Assembly: GCA_020064725.1 (NCBI GenBank)
Contig: JAGTWJ010000019.1
Location: 4,402,001-4,466,000 of the forward strand
Direction: 5' to 3'
DNA: 64,000 bases
Source of the DNA: Drechslerella dactyloides
Taxonomy: Eukaryota > Ascomycota > Orbiliomycetes > Orbiliales > Orbiliaceae
Part shown: piece after piece, positions 24,104 to 35,784 of the stretch
How the letters are laid out: the number at the start of each line of letters is the position of its first letter
Position numbering within the stretch: the first letter of the stretch is position 1
The notes under the pieces: model-generated
Databases searched by the model: none
The model's input: the letters and a program-made list of their open reading frames with translations, nothing else
Told to the model about the DNA's origin: nothing
Program-made: the position numbers and the translations under genes

Positions 24104-25581
24104 TCACAACCCCTGCTGCCAATCGACCATGACCCTGAAAACACGCACCAGCTGCCCGACATCCCGCAGGAAATCCCAAGCCGGCATCGACGCCTTCGTC
24201 GCCTGGAAATAGACAATCAGATCCCCATGCGGCTGTCGAACCTCCACCACCGCCTCAGCGTACCCCTTCATCGCGCGCTCATACGCCCTCTCAAGCTCGC
24301 CCAACTCCCGCGCGAACGCCCGTGGGATCTTTACCTTCAACACGCCGCGGCCCTCGTCCGTGCTCGACGGCAAGCACAGCACCTCCCGCAGACACGCCTG
24401 GATATTCTTCGTAACCAGCGTGAAGAACCCGCGCATCCGGTCCGCGTTCGGCATCGCCGCGCCCTTGCGCTCCCGAGGATGCTCCGGCGGGATGGCGAGG
24501 ACCTGGATACCGGACCGTATCGCGCCCTCCATCCGGTCGATGCGCGCGATCACAGTGTCGAGGAAGAGGTGCGTCGTCATGTGCGCGAGCATGCTGTTGC
24601 TGTCGCCGGAGCGGCTGAAGCTGAATCCGCACCGGGCGGTCTCGGCGTGCTGCAGGAAGCCGCTGAAGCACTTGAAGACTTCGCCGCACTGCGCGCCGGG
24701 GCATTTGAAGGGTGCGATGAGCGGCTCCCCGCCGGTCAGCAGCGGCTGGAGGACGGCCTTGCGGTCCGCGACGAGGAGCATGTCTGCGGCTGCGTGCAGC
24801 GCAAAGGTGCGCGAGACGTCCTGCGAGGTGATCGTGGAGTCGCAGGCGCCGGACTCGAGATGGACGTACATTCCGCCCAGCGTGGGGAATTCGCGACCGC
24901 AGTGGCCGATGCAGGTGTGTACCGTCGGCGGGTTTATTTCATGCTCCTTCTCATGCTAGTGTTCGCCCACGTCAGTCCTCTCAAATCCATATATATACGC
25001 TCCGTCGAGCAGAGGGGGATGGTAAGGACGTACCTCAACCTTCGCGTCGTCGGTGTCACAATGCACTCCGCAGACGAGACACGCCGCCACAGCAGCCGAG
25101 TGCTCCGCGAACCAACTCTCCTCGAACCAGCTCTGGCACCCCAAACACTCGATCTTATGCCCGCTCTTGCGCCAATGCCGTTCCTGCGCGCCGACCGTCC
25201 ACCCGTCGTACCCGCAGTCGCCGACGCCGCAGCGCCAGTGTACCCAGTTGTGCGTGAAGTGTTCTTCGCGGGCGCGGGGCGTCTTGAACACGCGCTCGCA
25301 GCGACGGCACCAGTGCTCGCTGCAGCGGGTCGTCGGTGCGGTGAAGTGCTCTCGCGCGGCGAGGAGGGTTGTGAAGTAGACGTTGCAGTTATAGCATCGG
25401 TTCCAGCTATTTACATATCACATATCAACATCATCTTGTATCATGCATAGAAGTATGTCCATCGAGGCATGTTTGAGAGATATAGATATATCTAAAGGCA
25501 GAGGGGGAGGGAGAGATAAACTTACTGTTCACCTTTGTACGGCCCGCTCGTCGCCTTCTCGTTATCCACCTGGTTCAACAT
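24104..25581 (-). CDS. C2H2-like zinc-finger protein 1 (paralogue of 37315-38855)
   Basis: Three exons on the minus strand, 25581-25526, 25406-25034 and 24955-24104, encode about 426 aa. The N-terminal half carries a run of C2H2-like fingers: CYNCNVYF, HWCRRCERVFKTPRAREEHF, WRCGVGDCGYDGW and IECLGCQSWF...H, then CLVCGVHC. Intron 2 is followed by HTCIGHCGREFPTLGGMYVH and FKCPGAQCGEVFKCFSGFLQH. The remaining 170 residues form a non-finger domain rich in helices. Intron phases (2, then 0) and finger order match the second zinc-finger gene at 37.3 kb. Function is unknown; the fingers may bind nucleic acid or protein. The start ATG at 25581 follows an A-rich leader and is the only nearby candidate. 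A long antisense frame overlaps this gene and is not believed real. Confidence 0.75.
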
Positions 25582-26799
25582 GTTGGCGTTTTTGAATAGA
25601 TGTCGATAACGGACTTCGTCAATGATCAATTGAGCAGCAGCTTATGCCGACTGCTAGAGATATATTGCAATACAGATGCAGGCAATGATCGAGTCTAGTG
25701 TGAAGAAGTGTCGAAGGTGTGCAATAGGGGAGATGTGTGGTGATGAAGGAAGGAAGAGAAGGAAGCTTAATGAAAGGGAGATGGAGGAGGGTGAGCACGA
25801 GAATATATACAAAGCTGAGAAGGAGGGAGGGAATCTTTTTGTGTATCCCAGCACCCACACAATTGCACGTTCCCTCGTCGGTGTCGAGGGCACTCTCGGC
25901 ATCAGAACCACGATCACACGCATCCTTTGGTGTTTGCATCCCCAGCAACTTCACACCCACGAATCAATATATGCAGCACTCTAGGCCGCTTCACATCCGT
26001 ATACCTGTAGCTATCTATTCAAAGAATCCCTCTGTCCTTGCTTCTACTCATAATATCCGATGCTTAAGCTCACCCTCATAGCAACTATATGCTGTCGACT
26101 AAAGTATAAAAACCCGCAAGTCCAGCTTCGAGAAAGAACGAACCACTTGTAGATTCCCGCATTGTTTTGGCTATTTACACGCCATCACAGCTTTATATAT
26201 ATCCTTCGCCAGGCACATCTTATCTTGTAAATCTAGCCACGCAACGATACAAACACCATCTGCGCAAAACAGGCATACACCCCACAGCCAAGTAGATGAT
26301 GATACAGAACCGACGGTAGACCGCACGATCAAGTGACTGCCTGACAAAAAGATACCATCTCGCTAGCTAGCTACAGACCAGACTGCGGAAGAGCCAGCCA
26401 AGATATACGCCATTACGTCAAGCTAGCGTGCACGCAGGCGCTCAAGCATGTCATGCGTATATTCCCGCCAACATACACCTAGGACACGCACATGTAACCA
26501 CCCACACAGGTAGAAGAGCCACAAGAAAAATCCCAGCCCAGGAAGAGCGAGAATGACGGGCGAGTGGGTGGGCGATGGGAAGAGTGAAAAACCGAAGGTG
26601 AAAACAGATAATAAGACCGTATCTTTAATCAAAAGTCCAAAACATGACGGACGGACAGACGTTTTAGGACAAACACCAAAATGAAAGGGATTATTACAAG
26701 AACGAAAAATACAGAGATAATGAGGATCCCCAGAAAAACACCCGATTTCTCCCTCCCATGCACGAGTTAACGGCACTAGGTCCTGGTCTTCGTTTGGTT
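25582..26799. other. intergenic: zinc-finger gene promoter and kap121 3' flank
   Basis: Contains pyrimidine- and purine-rich stretches and a TATAAAAA element at about 26105-26112 in plus orientation with no evident gene behind it. No coding frame stands out. Confidence 0.5.
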
Positions 26800-29700
26800 C
26801 TACGACGAAAACCACTTCTGTGCGACCCCGTGCCTCTCAACCGGAATGCTGGCAAGGATCTCCTGCGGGTTGATCCCCGGCGTGCTTAATAGCGCCTTCA
26901 TCGAGCTGACGACTCTCTCCGCCGTCTGTCCCGTCAGCGTGTCGGCATCCAAGGCCTGGACCACGAGATCAAAGATTCGCCCCGGCTGCGACATGACTGC
27001 AGGGTTTTTCCTAAACGTTCCAGTTAGCATTTTCCGTCTCAGACGTCAGAGAGTGCTTCGTGATAGGTAACATACTGGTCAACTAGTTCGGCTAGGAACG
27101 CGTACGCGTAAGGAGCTGCTTCCTCATCGTTGACAACTGGCAAAGTCTCAATCCAGGCCGTTGCTATCGCCTGGATGTCGCCAACCTTGGACGAGTTCGA
27201 ATGCAGGATCTTTGCTATCGACGCACACGCATTTTCAGTGGCGTAGACATGATCTTCAACGCGGGCCTTCGGTAGCTGCGTCACCTGGAAAAGGGCCGGC
27301 AGCGCCGCGGCGACGAAATCAGCGTAGACAGGCCCTCCAGACTTGGCTGCTATGCCAATGCCGTAGGCGGCCGCCTGTCTGATCGCTGGATTATCGTCCT
27401 GCAGCGATTCCATCAGCGGTTTCAGGAAGGATTCGTGGTACTGCCAGCTCTCGGGCCCGCAGAACTCGATGCAGTCGTCAACGATACACAGGGCCCATTG
27501 ACGATCGCTGGCATCTCGGCTGCCCATGAATGACGCGTGAAGGTCCCTCAGCGGTCGGAAATAAGGTAGAAAACGGGTTGTGACGCTCTTGAAAACGTTG
27601 TGGAACGCCTTGTTCATGTCGGCAAGCAGCGTTTGATCATCCTCAATTGCGAACAGCGTGTCTTCCGAAAGCTCTTCACCATCCTCCAAGGCTCCCATCT
27701 CCTCGCCACGCAGAGCTACTCGTTTGAGATAATCCTCCAATGTCGTCCTGCAGGCGTTTGCGAAAGCCGCCAAATGTTGGTCGGACAGACAATTCGCTCC
27801 GACAACGTCAACACATTCGTAAAAGCAGCTGTAGATTTCGGCAAGCGTATCGACAGCCGGCTCCGTCGCTAGAACATCTAAGATCTTGTTGACCGTGGGT
27901 CCCCAGATCGTGACCATGTTTTGTGAAGTTTGGCCATGGGCCTTCTTGACGGCGTTGAGAAGCTGTGGAATGCACCGGGCGGAGGCGGTCCGGACGGGGT
28001 CGTGGAAGAAGAACGAGAGGCCGGGCAAAGCAATCTGCTCAAGAACACGGGGGACGTATGGATCAAAAGCAGCCTCAAGCTGCTGAGCATACACCACCAG
28101 CAGTTCTATCGCCATATGCTTCTCGTCCAGAACCGATGTCTTGATGCCGATGTACTTACCACGGACAGGCACAAGCTCCCAGCCGTCCTCCTGTCCCATC
28201 TGTTCAACCTCATCCTTATCTGAGAGAAAGTTAGAACTCGAGTAAGTTGTAGGATCGAAGTAGAATGGCTTACCGTCCATCAGCTGTACATCGGCTTTCG
28301 CGCTGGCCAACTCGAGCAGCGGCGGCATGACAGCTGGAAGATACGGTAAGAAGTCGGTTCCCATGACGCGACACATCCGGCCCCAGCAGTGCAAAAGATA
28401 TTGACCCTGCGGGTCGTCAGGCTCAGTAACATTCTCTGTAAACACGTTAGTATCCGAATGAACTGTCTCATCAAGGAGCAGGCTGACGAACGTTGGATGT
28501 TTCCGAGAATCTGCACAAGCTCGACGGCGTCCTTCCCAACTTTCTCTTTGCCAACAGCGAGAGCTATCGAAGCGAAACGGTCAGCTTGAAAGGAGTCTTC
28601 AGATGTAAGATCCAGAGAAGGTTTGCATACTGATCAATGTAGCGCACTCCATCGCCTTGGCGCGCAATAGTCTTGTGTCCTTTGTCTGTTCTTGTCTTAA
28701 CGCGCTGAAGAGCAAGGGCATGAGAACGTCGTAGTATCGTGCGAATGCTTGCTCGGCTGAATCCGCAATTGTTGCAATCGTTGACAAGGCTTGCTCCTGG
28801 ACATAGCGCTTGGGATTTCTGAGCAACTGCAAAAGCGCCGACAGCAGACGGTCGAGATATGGCTCCAGCACCTCCTTCTCTGCTTCTTCGCAAAAGTTGA
28901 CCAACGCAGCTGCAGCATGAGATTGGACCCTTCAGGGACAGAGGACTTAGCGGTATGCCCGAAGGTGGAAGGGTACGTGAGATTGGGACATACCGAGGTT
29001 CAGGGGAGCTGAGAACTGGGATGATGTTGTCCATAACAACGGCATGATATTTCTCTTGCATGACTCCTGCGAAATCTGTACTCATCTGACCGATAGCGTT
29101 GCAACCGGCCCATTTTACTCTGGGGTGCTCATCCTTGAGTGAAGGTACTACAAGTTCCAGGACTTTGTCAAGCTCCGACAGCATGAGGTCCCGACATCCT
29201 TCCGAAATAGCAGAGATCGCCATCAAGGCGGCGTGTCGGTCTCTCCAGGAGGCCGAGTTCATCATTCTCGGCAGCCAGTTGAAAGTAGGCGGCAGGACTG
29301 TCTTCCCACCGAGCTTGTTCGCTAACCGGTCCATGCATTGCTCGCCTACCACATGATTCATATCGCTCTCGTCGATGTCAAGCTAAGAAATCCAGCATTA
29401 GCGGGTGTTTTGCTAGAAAGTTCGGCACGATTCATTCATACATCATCGGATTCATTCCAATCAGTTGCGTCATCATCATCCATTCCGATATCTGTCATTA
29501 GACTCAGACACTGTGTGACCATATCTGCAGTGTAGTTCGGGTCCTTCCGACACATTCCCGGGGCGTTGTCGGCGAATGTTGCCAACAGCTCCAGGGCGTT
29601 CTGCCTCGTGCTGTCGCCAAGATCCTTGTCCTGTATGCACTGGATGCCAAAGTTCACGAGCACGTTGAACACGGTCTTGAACATCTTGGGCGAAATTTCG

Positions 29701-30868
29701 GCCAATTCGATCAACGCCATGAAAGCTCGCGCTAACTTATCGGTCTCATCTGGAGTCTTCAGTGGGACAAGTATATTAAGCATGTCCGGCAGAAGTGGGG
29801 CGTAGCTGTTCTGCTGCGCTTTCCGGATCGAGTGAAAGAACGCGCTGAAGGCTTCCATTGCCGCAATCCGGACCGAGACGGCGTCGTCGCGGAAGCCCTG
29901 TTGGAACACAGTCCTGACGGCGTCGGCGTGGTTCTTCTCAATGATTGTTGGGGTTGTCGCAAAGATCCGGAAGGCGCCTTCTCGGTGCGAGGGGTCTGCG
30001 GACTTGCTTGCGTGGAAAAGAGTGGCTAGCAACTCCGGCCAGGCTCGTTCTACATATTGTCAAGATAGCCGTCAGCTTTTGGAGTTCTCGTATCCGACAG
30101 CTGAAAGATGGAATATGCGTGTATCGTACCGTCATCGTATATCTGACGAGCTATGTCGGCTATCGCGTCGCCAATCTTGTTTCGAACATGGGGGTTCGTC
30201 TCTTCGCCGAAGCATTGAATGAGCAGGTTTTGGACAGCTTGCTGTGTGTTCTGGTCTATCGATATGAACAGGTCGCGGGGTTCCGGTTTCTTAACTGTTT
30301 TCCCGGCCATACGCCGGAACAGCACAGCTGCAAAAGAACGAGTCTATGAACGTACGCGTGTTAGCGTGGCCTGTACGGGTCTCTCGGTGAAGCTGGAGTT
30401 TGGCGTGTGATTGGGGATCGCCGGTGGTGGTGGTGGGTGGGACGATAAAGGGAGCTTCAAGAAGGGCGGACAAAGCTCCATCGTAGCTTTCCCTAGAGCG
30501 CGGGCCCGAGCTAGGGAACGCGAAGGCATCGCGACAGGAGAGCTCCCGATATTGAAGGCAGACCGTGCCAGCCCTGTAAGACAGCAGCCCGAGGTGGCCC
30601 GTTCCCTGTATTCGATCGAAGCGGTAAAGCAGCCGAGTTGTGTGCAACCAAGGAAGCTCGACAGTCGCCATCGAGGCGGAAGCAGGAGACTTACGTTGGG
30701 GTCGTCGCTCGTCCGAATTGTGTCGGCCAATCCAAGCATCAGCATCTCGGGGCGCTGGGCGACCCATTCGTTGGCAAGAACCTCTTCGGCTCGAGACCTG
30801 GCGGCATTGTCAGTGCTGATGAGGGCGTGGAGGAGGGGCTCCAGGGCCAGTCTTGCGTCCGCCGACAT
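26800..30868 (-). CDS. pse1: importin beta Kap121/Pse1 (importin-5 type)
   Basis: Nine exons on the minus strand: 30868-30695, 30343-30130, 30049-29442, 29382-28994, 28929-28631, 28563-28492, 28435-28274, 28219-27076 and 27010-26800, giving about 1090 aa, almost the length of yeast Kap121 (1089). The protein is built of HEAT repeats. Diagnostic stretches include RAEEVLANEWVAQRP, RSFAAVLFRRMAGK, DWNESDDLDIDESDMNHVVG, ECATLITLAVGKEKVGKDAV, YLLHCWGRMCRVMG and EDGWELVPVRGKYIGIKTS. It carries cargo, including ribosomal proteins and histones, into the nucleus under RanGTP control. The start at 30868 has A at -3; a GTG three codons upstream is not used. Intron 6 uses a GTTCGT donor, and its branch site GATACTAAC is intact. 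Introns 2-8 are 47-86 bp; the first is 351 bp. Confidence 0.95.
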
Positions 30869-32839
30869 GTTGGGCACGGCGTCGTTGTCGTCGTAGGACT
30901 GTGGAGAACGGAAGGATGGACGGAGCGAGGGTAAGGTGGAGCGAGGAGGGAATGCAACTCCGATAAGAGATCCTGCGGAGTTGGTTTTTGTTTGATGAAT
31001 GAAGTCTGGCTTTTGTGGTTTTTGTTTTCTTCTTTAACTTCTGAGCAGATAAATAATTCGACTGCTGTCCTCCTCTCCACTCTCTCTTAATTTTTTTTTC
31101 TTTCCTGCCCTTCGCGATGGGGAAAGGAAAGAAGAAAAAAAAAAACTGTGTTTGCTTCCCACGCGAGGGGTACCAGCTCAGATAGCACCGCTGTTTTCTG
31201 GCCGGTCAGCTCCACAACAGCTGCAGCAAGCCGAGATATTACCTCGCTCTCCGACGCGGGAAAAGCAGCACGGTCAGGGTGGACGGTTGAAGCCGGCGGG
31301 CGGGCACGGGTGAGGAGAGAGTATCTCGGGCTGGTGGGGGAGAATGAGTGAGTGAAGGAAGGAAGGTTGGAGGAAGGAGCGAGGAGGAAAGGAAGGATGG
31401 AAGAGGCGAGCTGGTGGAGCTAACTAGCTCCCTCACACGAGACGACCGGAAGCTAAGAAGGAAGAAGAGAAGGGCCACCGCAAGTTGTGTAAGTAAGTAA
31501 ATAAACACCAACTGCAGACAAGTCGACAGCGAATGCGCCCTTCGGATCCCCTGCTTTCTTCTTCTCGGCCACGGTGTTTCAGAGGCAGGTGGAGATATTT
31601 CCGCAGCCCAATTGCATGCAGCAGATTCGAATCCAAGGTGAGCTTTGAGGAGGATATCGCTTCGAAGAGGGGCTCTTTTGGAGTGTGTTCGAGGTTGAGG
31701 AGATCTAGAGTCCAAGATGCCATGAAGACCACATCACAAAGAGCGGGAATATGGACGGAAACCCTGGCCTGCCGGCGCCCGTAAAGGAATCTACAGCATC
31801 TACGTGTGATATTACTGCTCATTGTGGGTATGCGAAGCTGGCCCTGCAGCTGGCTGCCAGGGTCTCCTGCCAGCCGATTGATCAAATTGACGGCTGGCCT
31901 CGCGCGCTGGCTGGACATGATATGATACGTATATACTGCGTCCATTAATATCCCTTTCGTATCCCAAATCTAGAGTTAATATCAAGAAGCAAAGCACTAT
32001 AATACGCCACTGGTCTTATCAACCAGGAAACTTGAAAGCATGCGCATTTAAAATTTCCCTGAAACGATTAAACGAAGCCGGACGCCGTTCGGAATCCAGA
32101 TCTCCGTTTCATAGCCGGAATACCAACTGAAACAGCCAGATCGAAGCTCAGCTCGTAGCTAGCTGCTAGCTCCAGCCCAACTAGCTCGTCACATTAAGCT
32201 ACACCGAGAATCACATCGAAAACGTGCTTAAACTTTACGGCTTGCTGCTGGCGGCGGCGGGGTACTGATAGCATCCAACCACTCACAGCTCAGGGCAATC
32301 AGAGCATGCACAACGGTGGACCCGCTGCCGCCAAACAGGAAGTCAGTCCTGATCAAACCTCGCCAAGGGGGAAATCGTGAAATTTAAGGCTGGTGAATGT
32401 GCATACGCTGCAGGTATCGCCCCATCCAATGTTAATCAGTACGTAAGCGTAGGTGACAATGTCAACCACCTCGACTCTGGTGGGAGGATGCGACAGATAG
32501 ATGGATGAGAGTGAGCGGCGTCGATTTCCAAATTTTATCATGCAGTGAGCTTAAATTTGATCTTTGATCATGATATCCTATGTACTTGATGAGAAGAGTA
32601 AAGTCGAAAAGGCTTATGAGCACGTGCATGTCTGTATACTACCACTACTACTACTATGGAAAAACATTATTCTGTTTCTCGCTGGTCCGCTCGCTCGCTC
32701 AAATGATGCTTCTTGTAGCGTGCCAGAGCTCGAAATGAGAGGCAAACTGGACACCTCGCCTGAACGAATGGGAAGATGAGAAAAAATGCACGCATCAAAA
32801 AAAATATGAAAGGAAATTTCGTCTCACGAGGACGGCGAG
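30869..32839. other. intergenic between kap121 and the CBS-PB1 gene
   Basis: The kap121 leader side is purine-rich on the plus strand (pyrimidine-rich for the gene). 31.2-31.5 kb has GGAAGG-type repeats. The open frames at 31.2-31.9 kb overlap on both strands and look non-coding. 32.0-32.8 kb is AT-richer flank. Confidence 0.55.
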
Positions 32840-34920
32840 TCAGCGGCTGCCCGCCCGGCTGAACACAAATACGATAATGATAGCTACCGCCAACGTTGCA
32901 ACGGCGCCCGGCAGTAGCAGATCGTTCGGGACACCGGGTATATGTTGCTTTTCGGCAAGCTGCTCAGCCTGTCGCTGCAGTCTCATGACTTCCTCAGCAG
33001 CTTCTAGCTTCTCGGTGTCGACAGGAGCAGGTGGAGGTGGCGGCGGCGGCGGGGCTTCGATCACCGGCGGCTTCTCGGGGTCGTGGACGAAGATATCAAC
33101 TTTGTCGCGAGACTGTCGGCGTGCTAGACTGATGGAATCGAGCAGATCTTGGTCCGATGTTATGGAGACAAGGTCGTGCTCGTCATCAACGTAGGATATC
33201 GCAAATCCTTGCTTATCAATGTGGCCGTCCTCTGTTAAGGTTGTTTCGCCTCCGACTGTGGCGATTTCACCGCCCAATCTCGACGTGACAGTGTGCACCA
33301 AGCCCGTGAGGCCGGCCGATGGGATGACCGCAAACCGGTGGACACGGCCCGATGGTGCTTTGAACTTGAATGTGAACGGGTTCTCCGAAAGTGTGGGCGC
33401 AGGAGGCGTGAGCATGACGTGAGAATGCGGCGGAGAATCATCCCCAACATGCGACGCCGAGTCGTTCGGTAGGACGGAGTGGGAGTGCGAGGTTCCCGGC
33501 CTCTCGTAGGTTGGGTGTCGCATCATGCTCGGCGACTCAGACCCCATAAGTGACATGTGGTGGGAGACGCTATCAGACACCACGGACTCGGAGTCGTTGT
33601 CCATTGACAACCAAAATTTGTTCCAGGCGGGTCCCTCGTTATCGCTGGTCTGCATGCTGTTGATTTGTTCCAAAGTCGCATATGTGAGCTTGAGAACGTC
33701 GACCATACCAACAATCTCACCCGCATCATTCATGACAGGAAGGTTGAGGTAATGTCCGTCTGTCATTGGCCGTGTATTAGCTCGTTATCCAAACCGTCCT
33801 CAACCTCAGGTCTAAGCTTACCGTGCATTTTCCGGAGAGCAGCTTGGATGCTCAAATCCATCGATGCAAAATCGGGATGCGGCGTCATGACCCGCACAAC
33901 GCTGCAGGTTGCAGGATCGAGTCCCGGAGCAATGACACGCAAAACAACGTCCTTGCTCGTAAAGATACCCGTGATGTTCCCCTGGTCCTGCACCAACACC
34001 GCTGTCGTATGGTTCTCCTTCATCAGCGCCGCGGCCTCCCTAACACTCGTCCTAACATTGACAGTAGTCGGTGGAACACCAGTCAAGACGGTCTCCAACG
34101 TCGGACCCGCCATCTTCGACCTCAACGCCTCCACATATTGGATGATCTGCGTCGGCTGCGCTCCTCCTAGCTCCTGCACGCCTTCCAGCGCATCGTGAAG
34201 CTTGCGCGACATCGAATAAGACCGCTCGAGCTTCTCCATAGCTTCGTAGAAGCACTTGGTGATATCCAACACACCGCTGATGTCCTGGTTCTCATCCATG
34301 ACAGGCAAATGTCTGAACCCCTTTCTGACCATAAGGTCCAGAGCGTCCGTAGCAGATGTATCGGTGCGAGCGCATAGCGGGTTCTTGGTCATGATGTCGG
34401 AAACCGCAACATCTCGCGCATCAATGGCGCCTCCAACAACCCGGAAGGCAAGGTCCTTGGCGGTGAAGATACCGGCGATTCTATCGTCGTCATCGGTGAC
34501 AAGGACGCAGTCCTCGCGTTTCGCAGCCATCATTTGCGCGGCTTCGGCAACGGTGACGTGCGGCTTGATCTGTAGCGCCTGGCCCGGGCGCAGGGCCATC
34601 ACGGTCCCGGGGACAGCTTTGACACGATTTCCTCGGGACCTGGCGCTGGACTGGTGCTTCTTCTTCCCCAGGTCCGACTCCAGCTTGCGTCTTATTGCCT
34701 AAGGAAAACGACATCATATGAGTTTTTCCGCTCTTTTGTTGGTGCTAAGCTCGGAGCAGATGTTAATGTTTGCTTCCGCAGTGCTATATCGTACCTCATC
34801 TCGCTTGATTTGTCGTCGCCGGCTGTCGGTGACGCTGCCGCCGCCGCCTTCGCCGGAGTGATGGTGACCTTGAGCTGAAGCAGCTCGACCGCTCCGACGG
34901 CCGCCTCCAGTTGTCGACAT
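32840..34920 (-). CDS. four-CBS, PB1-domain membrane protein
   Basis: Three exons on the minus strand, 34920-34795, 34698-33822 and 33759-32840, about 640 aa. A Gly/Arg/Ser-rich N-terminus precedes four CBS motifs arranged as two pairs; signatures include RIAGIFTAKDLAFRVVGG, KGFRHLPVMDENQDISGVLD, NITGIFTSKDVVLRVIAPG and GHYLNLPVMNDAGEIVGMVD. A Ser-rich linker leads to a PB1 domain (FTFKFKAPSGRVHRFAV ... LVSITSDQDLLDSISLARRQ). After a polyproline run and a short coiled-coil-like segment, a single hydrophobic helix (LLLPGAVATLAVAIIIVFVF) ends five residues before the C-terminus, as in tail-anchored proteins. This domain order is known in fungi. CBS pairs usually bind adenosyl nucleotides and PB1 mediates partner binding; the partner is unknown. 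It is transcribed divergently from eS26. Confidence 0.85.
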
Positions 34921-35230
34921 GTTTGCGTAAGCTGTGGTAGCAGTGTATCGAAACGGTCGCCCTCGCCGTACTGCAGATGCTGCGAAGAGTTTAGGGATAG
35001 GAGGGAAGAGGATGGGCTGCTGCCTGCAGGAAAGTTTTCGTTGGTTGGCTGGCGGGGCCGCCTGAGTTTGGCAGCGTTACCGTTTTGGAGCTCCCCCAAT
35101 CTTAAACCACTCAAGCCCGAATCGGGCCAAGCTGCACCTCGGGAGAAAAGCTCAGCTGGCCGTGATAGCTCCGTTGGACTCGTGATAATGCTGTGACACG
35201 ATGCTACGAAGCTTTATATACCCACGATAT

Positions 35231-35244
35231 GGCCATATATGGCC
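35231..35244. promoter_or_regulatory. palindromic CArG box
   Basis: GGCCATATATGGCC is a perfect 14-bp palindrome whose core CCATATATGG fits the CC(A/T)6GG consensus bound by SRF/Mcm1-type MADS-box factors. It sits in the divergent promoter, about 310 bp from the CBS-PB1 start and 540 bp from the eS26 start. Binding is inferred from the consensus alone. Confidence 0.45.
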
Positions 35245-35469
35245 GTAACTACGGATGCCGTGCCCGGTGGATTAGGACCAGCAACCGAAAGCCCCCAACG
35301 GAGCTGTAGAGCTTTCGGAACGGGACCGAAAACCGGTCGGGTGCTTCTGCGAGGTCTCGCCGGCCGAAAGGCTGACTCTCCATCATGCACAATCTTGCAT
35401 CTGCTTCCGGGATGCATTAATGCTCTCATGATAGTTACTGCCATGCGGGACGCGCGGACCCCGCTTCGG

Positions 35470-35492
35470 CCAAGCGCGCTTAGCGCGCTTGG
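35470..35492. repeat. perfect inverted repeat / hairpin
   Basis: CCAAGCGCGC and GCGCGCTTGG separated by TTA form a 10-bp perfect stem with a 3-base loop, in the divergent promoter about 290 bp upstream of eS26. As DNA it could be a binding site for a dimeric regulator. Confidence 0.55.
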
Positions 35493-35784
35493 ATAACCGC
35501 GGGCGTGTTGCAGCGTTGAGCCCTACGTTAGCGAGACGGTCGCCCACAAAAAATAATTCCCAGGCCCCAACGCCTGCAGTCCTCTTCGAGATAGTAACAC
35601 TCCGGTAAGCTCGACCGATATCGTCACCCTCGACAGCCAGCTAGCCAGCCAACCAGCCCACACACTACCCGACTTTCGACAAACCCACAGCCAACCAGGT
35701 ACTGCCGAATCCACATCCGATACAATCACGATTCCGATAGACACGAAGGCAGGAGGTTAACAGGAGTCTACAGAACCGCCCAAC

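Larger units (their letters stand above)
34921..35784. promoter_or_regulatory. divergent promoter, CBS-PB1 gene and eS26
   Basis: An 864-bp space between two divergent start codons. It holds a palindromic CArG-like site (35231-35244) and a perfect 10-bp hairpin (35470-35492), each listed separately. The eS26 leader side has CCAGC/AACCAGCC repeats. No coding frame is supported. Confidence 0.6.

Noticed and set aside
23999..25450. 483-codon plus-strand open frame opposite zinc-finger gene 1
   Set aside because: It is antisense to a gene with recognisable fingers, crosses that gene's introns, and has an Arg/Ala/Leu-rich composition typical of antisense frames in GC-biased codons.
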